Positions 1-12,000 of a DNA stretch of 64,000 bases are shown here, in pieces. The position numbers and the translations under genes were made by a program. The notes beneath the pieces were generated by a model. That model was given only the letters and a program-made list of their open reading frames with translations. It did not search any database and had not been told where the DNA came from. Source of the DNA: Stieleria mannarensis (lineage in GTDB: Bacteria > Planctomycetota > Planctomycetia > Pirellulales > Pirellulaceae); the NCBI RefSeq assembly GCF_014154935.1, contig NZ_JACEHH010000005.1:1-64000 (forward strand), read 5' to 3'. Positions within the stretch are counted from its first letter, which is position 1. Each line of letters begins with the position of its first letter.

Positions 1-17
1 TCTCTTCCCAAAGAGGC

Positions 18-69
18 CTGCCCCCTTTGGTTTGGTCTTTGATTTGGTCTGCCCCCTTTGGTTTGGTCT
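18..69. repeat. 21-bp direct repeat, two copies
   Basis: Two identical 21-base copies (18-38 and 49-69, beginning ctgccccctttggtttggtc) are separated by 10 bases. They lie immediately downstream of the giant RHS gene, whose stop codon is at 76-78. No gene is visible in bases 1-75. Confidence 0.85.
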
Positions 70-75
70 AGACGT

Positions 76-3000
76 TCATAGACGATTTATAATTGCGGTC
101 CCCAGTTGAATAAGGGAGTTTAATCTTGCCTGATCTGAAAATCCTTGATCGGTCAATGTACTCAAATCGCTCACGAATTTCGCGATTTTTTCAACGATAT
201 GAACAAGGTCATTGACAAGGCTCTCAATGGCCGCCAATTCCATTGCCAGGTCGAACGCGGTAGTAACTCCGAAATCGACATCGAATTCAACCAGCGAGTC
301 GGCCGTATCTTCGTATATCTTTTGCAATGTCACTCCGATTGCCGAATACCCCTGTGCAATCATAAGGCGTGATGCCTGATAGAGCCCCTCACCTCCCGGT
401 AACCCGTTAGCGATCATGCGGAGTGCCAGCTGTTGAACTGTGTACGCTGGATTAATCACTGTCTCTCTGATGGCAAGACTTGTCGCCACGGCAACCAAGC
501 TCGCTTGCGAGAACGATTTTTGCACGTCGATCAGATTTGCATTGATCGTCAGGCTGACATTGATCTCAACCAGACTAAATCTCCCGGAGGGGTCAATCAC
601 ATTTACCGGGTTCCCTGAAGCATAGTTGTATCGATGGAGCGATGAAGGGAAGCTTGGAACTCCAAGGAAAAAATCTCTTGAAGTGAACCTTGCTCCTACT
701 GGCTGATAGAACCGTGACCGTAGATAATCGAATTCTAAGCGGCTGTCTCGAACCTCTCCTGCGAACAGATGATCGTTCTCCGTAGAGCCAATCCGACTCA
801 TTATGCGGCCGTACGCATCGTAGATGTACCGATCTGCAACGATCCCTAACGGATCGCTGAGCGTTCTTGTGCTGCCCAATCCATCGACGTGGTAGAACGA
901 CTTGCCCGCGTCGCTGTGTCGGTACTGCGAGAGTAAATCCCGGCCGTGGACATAGGAGACTTTGAGAATGCCCCCTGCGGTGTATTCTTCTAGCACCTGG
1001 GCATACGGTCGATTCTTATCGAAGAGGAATTTCGTTTCCTCTCCGGCTTCGGTTCGTGTGACTCGGATGCCGGTGTGGTCGTACTGGTAGATCACATCGT
1101 CGGCTCCGTCTCCGTCGGTGTCGGCGGCGATGAGGCGGTTTTCGGGGTCCCATTTGTAGAAGACGGATTCGGTTGCGGTGTGCTTGGCGATCGTGTTGCC
1201 GTTGGCGTCGTAGTCGTAACGGGTCTCGTCGCCGGCTAAGAGTTCGGTGAGCAGTTGGTCGTTGTCGTCGTAGGTGTAGGACGTCACGCCTTCGTCGGAA
1301 TCGTCTCGCTCGAGCCGGTTGCCGACGATGTCGTAGATGTAGTCGAAGGTGCGTGAAGGAGTGGCTTCACCGGGATCGTAGATCGTTTCGTTGATCAGAC
1401 GGTCGAGTTCATCGTAGTCGTACTCCACGCGACGTCCGTCGTGCTCGTCGACGGCAATGCGATTGCCGATCTCGTCCAGTTCGTACGCGAAACTCGTCAG
1501 CACCTCGTCGGTGACTTCGTGGCGGCTCTCGATCAACGTCAAGCGATTCAACGAATCGTACTCGCGGATTTCGAAGGTATTGTTGGGCAATTCGGTTCGC
1601 ACTAACCGACCGCTGGAATCGAAAAAGTATTCGGTCGCATCGCCTTCGGGATCGGTGACTACCTTCTGGCGATTCTGGGCATCGAAGGTGTACGTCGTCT
1701 CGCGGGGATCGTTTCCGATGACCGTCGTCGTCACCGACGTGCGATTGCCTGCAAGGTCGTAGGTGTAGGCGATCATCGATCCGTCGGGATCGGTGCGGGA
1801 TAACAGACGATCCTGGGCATCGTATTCATAGTCGGTCAGCCCCCGGCCGTCGGTCACGGTGTCGATCTGGCCGGTCGCGGTGTAGGTGTAGCTGACGTCG
1901 GGGAAATCTCCGGGCAGGTCTTTCAGCGTCAAGCGATTGCGGGCGTCGTACTGGCGGACAATGGTGTCACCGTTGAAGTCCGTGGTGCTGATCAAATTTC
2001 CGGCCGTGTCGTAGCTGCTGGTTGAACGCTCGCCCAGCGGAAGGATCGTCGCGGTGCGGCGGCCTTGACCGTCGTAATCGTACAGCGTTTCGCGACCGCG
2101 GGCATCACGCTGGACGACCAGGTTGCCCAGTTCGTCGTACTCGTATTCGGTCCACGGGTGCACCCGCTGTCCGACAACCGGATCGAACACCTCGGGCTGA
2201 ATCACGGCGATCAATCGCCCCAAGTCGTCGTACTCGTACCGTGTTTCTTTACCGGCCTGATCGGTCCGCACCGCCAGACGACCGGCTTCGTCAAAGCTAA
2301 TCTCGGTGCGACTGCCGTCATCGGCGATCGTTGCCAGCGGGCGACCGGCTGAATCGTATTGAAACTCCGTGATGTGACCCAGCGGATCGATTTGCCGGAT
2401 GCTTCGCCCGGCAAGGTCGTATTCGGTTTTGATTCGCGGGTTGTCGCTGAGATCAGCGGGAGTTTCGTCCGCCAAGACGACTTCGGTTTGTTGTCCGGCC
2501 GCGTCCAAGACAAATTGTGTGGCATTGCCGCGGGCATCGATTTGCGCGATCGTCCTGCCGGCCCGGTCGTACACCGTTGTCCGGCGAGGATTGTCGCTGA
2601 GATCACCGGGAGTCTCATCCGGCAGGATGACTTCGGTTTGGCGGCCGGTTTTGTCGTAGCGGTATTCGGTGCGCCGTCCCAGTTCGTCGATTTCCGCGAG
2701 CGTCTGGCCGGCGGCATCGTACTCCGTTGCCGTGCTGGGATTGTCGGTCAAGTCGTCGGGCGTGGCGTCCGGATAGATGGTGGCGACCATCTGACCGCGA
2801 TCGTCGTAAACAAAACGTGTCACGCGGCCGAGTGGATCGGTTTCGGCGACGCGATTTCCCACGGCGTCGTATTCGGTCGCAGTTGCACGAACCAAGACGC
2901 CGTCTTCAAAGAACCGCTCTGCGATCGCGCGGCCTTCACCGTCGTAATCGTATTCCGTTAGCAGGGTGCGGACACCGGATGGCGTCGTTTGAGTGCGCGT

Positions 3001-6000
3001 TTCGGTGAGCTGGTTCCCGGCTGCATCGTACGTGAATGACGTGACATGACCCAACGCATCGGTTTGAGTCAACACGTTGCCGCGTCCGTCGTAGCTAAAG
3101 CTTTGGGTCAGATCGCCTGGCAGGGAAAGCGTGGTTGGATTCCCGGCGGCGTCGTAGGTGAACGTGGTTGCCTGGCCAACCGGATCAACGATCGACAACA
3201 AATTGCCACGATCGTCGTAAGCATTGACCGTCGTGTTGCCCAGCGGATCGGTGGTCGTCAAGACATTTCCGAAGGCATCGAAGCTGGAGTACGTCGTTCG
3301 TCCCAGCGGATCGGTTTCGGCGACCAGATTACCCTCGGCGTCGTACCCCATCAGCGTCGTCAACTCGGTGCCATCGGCCAGCACCTTGGTCATCGACGTT
3401 TCCAGAGTCGGATCATTCGGATCGTCGTAGACGTAGCGTGTGACACCACCTTCGGCATCGATCTCGGTGACCACATTGCCGCGATTGTCGTACTGGTAGG
3501 TTGTGGCAAAGCCGAGTTGGTTTTCAATCGTCTCGACGAAGTTGTCCGGATCATGGATCAGTGAGACCGCTTCACCATTCGCGTCGATCATTTTGATCAA
3601 ACGCCCATCGGCATCATATTGGCTGCGAATGCCGGTGCGTCCCAGCGGATCGATGACTTCGGTCAAATAGTGTGGCCGGCTCGGTTCGTCATAGACCATC
3701 CGCGTCACGATGCCTTCGCGATCGGTGACGCTGACCAAGTCGCCGTTTGCATCGTAGGCGTACTGGACGCGGTCGCCGTTGGGATCGATGACCGCGGTGA
3801 CACGGCCCTGGGCGTCTCGCTCAAACGCCACGCTGACGCCGGTTGAACTGAAGACACCGGCATCGGTGAAAGTCAATTCGTTGTCGTTACGGTCCTGGAC
3901 AGAGATCAAATCACCGGTTTCGCCGTCGATGTTGTATGTCAGACCTTCCTTAGTCACCAACGTAAATTGACCGTCGAACACGGGTGAAGCCGGGTTGTAG
4001 GGAAGCCCGCTTTGATAGTCGAAGACTTCGCCTAACTCGTTGACTCGAAGCAAATAGTCATCGATCTCCAGTCGGCTTTCGATCCCCTCGTCGGGCACAA
4101 ATTCCGCGTTGATGAGCCCTAAGGTGCGCCCCGCCAAGCTGGTGTCCGGTGTGACTTTGAACGTGAACCCGACGCGACTGCCGCCAGGAACGGTGATGAA
4201 GACGCGTGCTCCGTCAAAGTACGGCGCGTAAATCAAACTGTCTTCGGCTCCCGTTTTCGGAACAGTCGTCCGCAGGTCGGCATCCTTGATTTCCATCCGC
4301 CAACCATAACCGAGTTCGCTTTCATGGGCGGCTGTCAACGAATCGTAAGTTCTCGACACGGTGATCGGAATCCCCGAGACGGGGACCGCCAGATCGGTGA
4401 ACGACAAGGCAAAGTTGCCGATCTTTAGCTCGCTGCTGACATCGACCAGGATCTCGTCGGAGGAACTCAGGCCACCTGCATCGGTCGCGGTCAAACGCAA
4501 CACGTAGGTGTCATTGATCAGCAGCGAAGGATCGAAGCGACCCAAAAGTCCATCAGTGACCGCCGTATCCCCGGTTGCAATCGTGGTGAACGGCCCTCCG
4601 GCAAAGGGCGCGACGGCCAGTTCATACGAGACCAGGCTCGGATCGGCAACCGTCCCGATGACGTCGACAAAGCCGGTGATGATTTCGCCGTTTTGGGGTG
4701 ACGCAATCGAGACGATCGGCGCGTCGGAATCGCTCGGATCGCCAATCGAAAGCACCAAGGTTTCTTCACCGACATTGCCGCTGGGATCGCGGACCGTGGC
4801 GGTCACGTTCACCGCGCCGGCGGTGGCCGCCAAAATTTGCGCGGTACCGTTTGAATCCAGCGGAACGATTTGGCCGCCCACCGTTAATCTCAGCGAAGTC
4901 ACATCGACATCATCGACGGCGGCAACTGTGATCGAGACGACATCGCCGATCGAGACCGGGTCTGGATTCACAGAGATGGAAATCTGCGGTGCTTGCAGAT
5001 CCGCACCGACGGACAGGTTCACCGGTTGAGTCGCCGTCGCACCGCGGGGATCCGAAACTGAGACCACAAATGAATGGACGCCCGTGTCGTCGTCCGTCGG
5101 CATCCAGCGAATTTGCCCGCTTGCCGGGTCGATGGCCATTCCGTCGGGTTGCCCCGTCAAATGGAACGTCAGCGGCTCGGGATCGTCGTCCGTTGCGAGG
5201 ACGTCATAGCGGTAGGTTCCACCGGCGGCGACGGCTTCAACGGGCGTGGAAGTGATCAATGGTGGATTGTTCGTCTCTCGGACTTCGATCCCAAACGACT
5301 GGGTCGCCGTGTCGCCGGCATCGTCTGTCGCTTGGACAACGACAGAAACGGGACCGAGTGCCTTGGGGATCCACTGCAACACGCCGGTGTTGGGATCGAT
5401 CGACATTCCCGCCGGAGACATGATCAATTCGTAAGCAACCCCGCCGCCGTCGGGATCAATCGCCAATGCGTCGTAACGATAGGTCTGGTCCAGTGTCGCC
5501 AGAAAACTAGGGGTTGATTCGAACGCGGGGAACCGATTGCGCGGGTCGGGTTCGACGACGATGTCGAACGTTTGGAACGTGGTTTCGATGCCGTCCGAAA
5601 CGGCAACGGTGATTCGATTGGTGCCGACGTTGTTGTCACCGGGGGTCCAGGTGAACCGGCCGGTGTTTGGGTCGATGTTGCCGAGTGTTGTGTCCAGGGC
5701 ATAGACAAGCGAGTCTCCGTCGAGATCGTCGGCGTCGACCTGATACGTCAGCGGGACATTGGCGGCTGCCAAAGTCGGCGGCGTCGACAGGATCAGCGGT
5801 GGCGAATTGGCCGCGCGGACATCGACCGTGAAGGTGACGACGTCGAAGCCGAGAAACTGATTGTCCAGCACCAGGATGCGCACCGTGTGTCGGCCGATTT
5901 GATCGGCTTGAGGCGTCCAACGCAGCGTGCCTCGCTGTTGATCCAGGGACATGCCGACCGGCCCGGCATCAAGCTTCCAAACGATCGTGTCTCCGTTGGC

Positions 6001-9000
6001 ATCAAAGCCGACGAAATCGTGCGCATAGACTCGACCTGCAACGGCCGAGCTGGGCGGATCGTTCAGAGCTTGAGGGATCGTATTGAACTCGATCGGCATG
6101 GGTTCGGCCGAGAAGTCAACTTGGCTTGTCCCCCCACGGCCATCGGAAACAGCGACCGTGACCGTAGACGTCTCCGTCTGATCAACGTTCGGTTTCCAGT
6201 GGAGTAACCCCGACGATGAGACTGTCATTCCGTCTGGACCGTTGAGCAACTGAAACGTCAGCGGATCACCGTTTGGATCCACAGCACTCAACTGCAGGGA
6301 ATAATCGAACGAGATCCGCGGGTTGATCACTGCCGGCACGCCCGTCAACTGGGGCGGCGCGTTGGCAGCGTCTTCGACGACGTCGAACACCAAGTCGCGG
6401 CTTGCGCTGTTTCCTTGAACGTCGATCACGGTGACGGCAAAGACGTTCGTGCCGACGTCGCCAATCGACGGCGTCCAAGTGATCAATCCGGTCTGGTCGT
6501 CGATCATGGCCGTCGTCCCCGAGGCATCCAGCGAATAGGTCAGCGAGTCGTCTTCGCCATCTTGGGCGAGCACTTGGTACTCGTGCGGCAAATCGACGAC
6601 CGGCTGAGCGTCGGGCGTCGCCAGGATCAGGGGCGCCGAATTGGGACGGTCGAGTGTGATTTGGAACCGCTGCAAGTCGACTCCGCCGTAGTCATCCGAA
6701 GCCCGGATCACGACATCGATCGGACGCGATTGGTATTCCTTCGGTGTCCAGACGAAGACGCCCGTCTGTGGGTCGATCGCGGCGTCCTCGGGAGCAACGG
6801 ACAGGTCCCAATGGATCGGATGGCCGTCGGCGTCATTGGCCATCGCGAAGTACTTCAGCGGCTGGCCGACGGGAGCGGAAATCGGCGGGTCGGATTGAAT
6901 TCGCGGGGAACGATTGAAGGGGGCGCCGAGCACGGCGATGTTGAAGCTGGTTTCCGACACGCCACCCCGACCGTCTCGTGCTTGGATCGTCACCGGTTGC
7001 AGTCCGACCTGATTGTCTTCGGCGACCCAGGAGATGAGTCCGCTGTCTTGGTCGATCGAAAGGTTGTCGGGACCCTCGATGACAAAGTAAGAGAGCCGAT
7101 CGTCTTCGCCGTCGGTTGCCGTGAGTTGCAGTGAGTAGTCTTGGCCCACCGTCGCGGACGTTGCTCCCGGTGGGTCGATGACCGGAGCCGTGTTGGCTCG
7201 ACCGCTGCTGACCGAGACGACAAACGATTGCACGTCCGTGGCACCGAGCGGATCACGGACTTCGATTCGGAACGGGTATTCGCCGGCGAGGGTCGGTCGC
7301 CAAGTCACCGCGCCGGTCATCGAGTCCAATTCCGCGTCCTCGGGTGCTTCCAAGAACCGGTACGACAGCGTGTCACCATCCGGATCGATCGCGCTGGCGT
7401 CGTATTGGTAGAGTGTGTTGATCGTGACCGGGATGGAGCCGACGATGGTGTTGGTTTCTTCTTGCACGAACAGTAAATCAAAGGCGCTGCCGTCGATTCC
7501 GCCGGTGAGTTGGATGTCAAAACTTGCCGATTGCCCCGGGCCGATACCGGTCAGCGTGCCGGTCACGTTCCCAAAACCCGCATCGGGATTGGATGCGACG
7601 ACAGTCAGCGGGGACCCTTGTTTGTCTTGAATTTGCTGGATGAAGCGATCGATGAACGCTTGACGCGCGACGCCGCCGTCGTCGCTACGCAGCAGGTCCA
7701 AATCCCAGGCGGTACCGCCGAGCGACCAGGAAAGGTCGGTGTAATCGGGCTGACCGACGCCGGAGACGAACTGGCCGCCGGAGGCGACCTCGTAGCTGCC
7801 GGCTGTGTCGTTGACGATGGCTTGGCCCAGGGCATCGACCGCCAGGGCGGTTCGGCTACTTCCGTCCTGAAACTCGGCATCGACAATGACATCGAAGACG
7901 ACGCCCCGGTTCTGCAGTTCGTCGCGAATCTCGGCAAAGGATGGCGAGCCAGGTGCTTGGTTTCGATCCGTTGCAGCGACCAGGACGTAGTAGGTGGTCG
8001 CACCGGGGCGGGGAATATAGTTGAGCGTTGAATCCAGCGGGACGTAGGCGTCCGCAAAATTGCCGTTCGTTCCTGTCCCGGTTCCATCGGCATTCAAGCT
8101 GGGCAATGACCAACCGAATTGCTGGGCGTTTCCGAATCGTCCCAGATCACCGTACCCGTCATTTAAAATGATCGAGAGGCTTTCGTAAGTTCGGCTTCCT
8201 GTGATCAGGTCGTAAGCACTGTCACCATTGAAATCACCTAAGGAAATTGCGTTTACGGTTTCGGCGGTGGACCTGGAACCGTGTGTCTCCATCAACATCG
8301 GATCTCTCAGTGTACCGTCTCCGTTGCTAAAGAAGACGGCGACATCCGACCCAGGCGGTGAACCGCTGTATGCGTCGGTCGTCTCTGCGGAAACGACGAT
8401 GTCGCCAAAGCCATCGTTATTCAAATCGGCGGAGCGGAGATCGGTTGACCACTCCAACGCGGTCGTGTCGAACTGGAAAGCCAGAACAAAGCTACCAAAG
8501 CCGTCGTTTCGCCAGAGGGATCCGCGAACGGCATTTCGAGAGGAGTCGATGGCAATGAGATCAACATCTCCGTCACCATCGATATCCGAGCCGGTGAGGC
8601 GGGAAATTTGAGTGCCGGACGAGAAAAAGGTTGCCGACGGCTCCAAGGTTCCGTCGTCCGAACTCAGCAGGACGCTGAACCCAGATGTCGAATTCGTGGG
8701 CGATGCAATGTCAAGAAAACCGTCTCCATCAAGATCTGCAACGACTTGTCTTGCGAAATCATTTCCGGTCGCCGCGGCGATCGGAACAGCAGACGCGGAA
8801 AAAAGCCCCGTGGTGCTTCCGTAGAATGCTGATGAGCCCGATGAAGCGCCGACAACCAAATCGGAAAAACCATCCGCATTCAAATCGTCGATCGAAAGAC
8901 TGCGAATCGCAAAGGAAGCAGTAGTACTCTGTGGGGAATGAGCCTGCAGCGTTCCGCCGCCGACGTTTTCAAACACGACGACGTCGGTTCGGTTTTGATC

Positions 9001-12000
9001 GATGACAACATCGATGTCGCCATCGTCGTCCACGTCCCCAACTGCTACCGCGTTGGCCGCTTCGATTGGATAGTCGGATCTTGATGCAATGCCTCCCTGG
9101 CCATCACCGAAGGAAATACTCAACAACGGTGTGGAATTCAGTAACGTGTTCGTTCCGACTCCGCTATTTGCAGCGTTGATGGTGATCCAGTCTTGGTTTC
9201 CATCACCGTCTACGTCAGCCGTTTCGCCAGCCAAGATTGAAGGCGCAGCGTATTGTTGGACTGGCCCATCAAATCGGCCACCTCCGATCCCGTGAAGAAC
9301 CTTGAACTCAGCGTCGTAGGTGTCTGACTGCAGTACGTCGAAGTGATTGTCACCGTCAAAGTCGCCTACGATCAGGTTGTTGCGAACCGGTTGATTGTAT
9401 GTCGGACCGGCGTGAGTCTGATACTCGACGCGATCGGAGAAACCACCCGAACCATCTCCGAACAGGACCGAAATTCCGCGACCCTGGGGGACGATCAGAT
9501 CCAGGTTTCCGTCTTCGTCGATGTCTCGAAAGTTCTGATCATCCAAAGATTGCCGTCCGCTAGATCCACCAACTGCAACGCTTGAAACCTGGGAAAAACC
9601 GCCGAGTCGATCGTTGAGCGCTATTCCGACACGAGTCCCCGTGTTGTCCGACCAGACCATATCCGGGTAACTGTCGTTGTTGAGATCAATCAAATGAACA
9701 TCACCAAGGGCTTCATCGACAGTGACAACGGGATCTGAGAAGTTTCCGTTCCCGTCTCCAAATGCGGATCGGACGGCGAAAGCGGATCCAAATCCGGAAC
9801 CAAATCGCATGTACGCGATCAGGTCCAGGTCACCGTCACCGTTGATGTCCACGAGATTTGGAGAAGCCAGTGAAGTGAAATTCGGGAAGCTGATCTGCTG
9901 TGGATCGAGAAGGTTGCCGGACCCGTCATTAAGAAACACGTTTAAGAATTGCGGAGAGCCAGCGTCCGAGCGCACGACGTCGAGCGCCCCGTCAGAATTG
10001 ACATCTCCGGCAGCAAGTCCATCACTGTATTGATTATACGATGTGCCGAAAGACTTTGCCTGCTGAAAGGTTCCATCACCGTTACCGATAAAGATTTGGA
10101 CCGATGAGCCGCTACCCTGGGTGACGAAGTCAAGAATCGAATCCCCGTTCATATCGGCAATGATTTTCGCGCCGAATTTGAAATAACCGCTCGCGGATGT
10201 ATAGCGAACCTCGGGTGCAAAGGTACCGTCACCGTTGTTTAAGAAGACGTAGTGTTCCGTTTGGCTGCCGATGACGTCTAAGTCACCGTCGCCGTCCAGA
10301 TCCGCCGAATTGACGGCAACAGAAAAGCTAACGTCGTACGCTTGGTTTGGTATCGCTCTCACTGTTGCAGCCTGACGAACTTGCACTGGCATCGAACCAC
10401 TGACGTAGTGGCCGAAGCCCGACAGGGCAAAGCGGTTCGGTCCGATGCCGGCATCGCTTAATTGCTGGTCGAGTGATTCCACCGTCGAGCGGATCCAGCC
10501 TTGGCGGCTGGAATCGATCGTGTCGACGCCGGGCTCGAATTCCATGTTCCGCGTTTCGTCGACGATAAAGACGATATCGGCAAACGCTTCGACCTGTTCC
10601 TCGGGCAGTGTCACGGTGACGGTCGAGCCGAGGACTTCGCCGGGGTTGAGTTCGGTTGTGATCGCAGTCGGATCGACCGTTCCGCTGGTCGGGGTCGTGC
10701 TGCCTGGCAGATTCAACGTCGTCGGCGGTTCGGACGTAAACACCGGTGCGTTGTTGTCGGGATTTTGCAAGACGTTGATGCGGTAGGCCTGTTCCGCTTG
10801 GCCGCCATTTCCATCGCTGACGCGGATGACAACCGGCGGCATCCCTCGTTGCTCGCCGTCGGGATTCCAGTCGATCGTGCCGGTCACCGAGTCGATCGAA
10901 AGGTTTTCAGGACCTTCGAGAATCTCGAACGTCAGTGTATCGCCGTCGGCATCATCGGCTGTGACTGGGTACTGATACGTTTCGCCGACGGCCGCGGCGA
11001 CAATGGGATGAGACGTGATTTGCGGCGGTCGGTTGGGAGGCGGCTGGATGACGGACAAGAGAAACGACTGTTCGTCGACGCCACCCCGCCCGTCGTCGAC
11101 ACGCACCGTCACCGAGTGATTGCCAAGGTCGCTGGGCTGAGCGTTCCATTGGATTTCTCCGGTCAATGCATCGATCTGCATCCCCAGCGGGGCAACGATC
11201 AATTGGTAATTGAGTTCGTCTTTGTCGGGATCGACGGCTTGGACATCATAGCGATAGAGCTTTTCGACAATTGCTTCGGTGTCGGGATCGCTGGTGATGT
11301 CAGGGGACCCGTTGATGGCAGCGGACAGCACAAACGTGTACGAAAACTGACGTTCGTTCGGGTTTAAGAAAGCGATGAGTTGAGGCTCGGTCGTTTCACC
11401 GGGCGACAATTGCGAGTCCGTTTCGGTCAGGATGATCCAGTACGGAGTGCCATCGGCGGTCACGCCGTCAAACCCGCGAGGACGCACCGTCGGGTCGGTC
11501 AGGTTTTCGATGGTTGCGATGACAGGACCATCAAGCGGGAAGTTGCCGGCATTGGTGAATTGAACTTCGGTCAACAATTCCGAAGTCGCCGGCTGCCAAC
11601 TTGTCGTGCGATAGACCGGTTCGAGCGACCCGGTGACGTCCACCAGCGAATTGAGATTCTCCGGCAACCGCCGTAATGGTTCCGACGCGGTGACAACGCC
11701 CGCCGGAGTCCCCAAATCCCCTTCGATTGTCTCGACCGACCAGATCTGGACCGCGGTCGTGGTGTCTGAATCGTTATTGACCAAGCGTGCGATCAATCGC
11801 GCCTCGGTCCCGGCGGGAAGATGGCTGAGGTCGATCCGAATGACACCGGTGTCTGCCAGTGTGTTGGCGCCCAGTCGTTGGGCTTCACCTTCGGTCCAGT
11901 TGAATGCGGCATCGCCGGAATGCGAGACGGTGTGGACGAGCGAATTTCCGGCGGCATCGAGCAATGCGATTTCGAAAGCATCGTTGATAAAATCACTGTC

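Noticed and set aside
2022-3564. Several plus-strand frames opposite the RHS region of the giant gene
   Set aside because: They are antisense shadows of the regular YD repeats and repeat with the same period.
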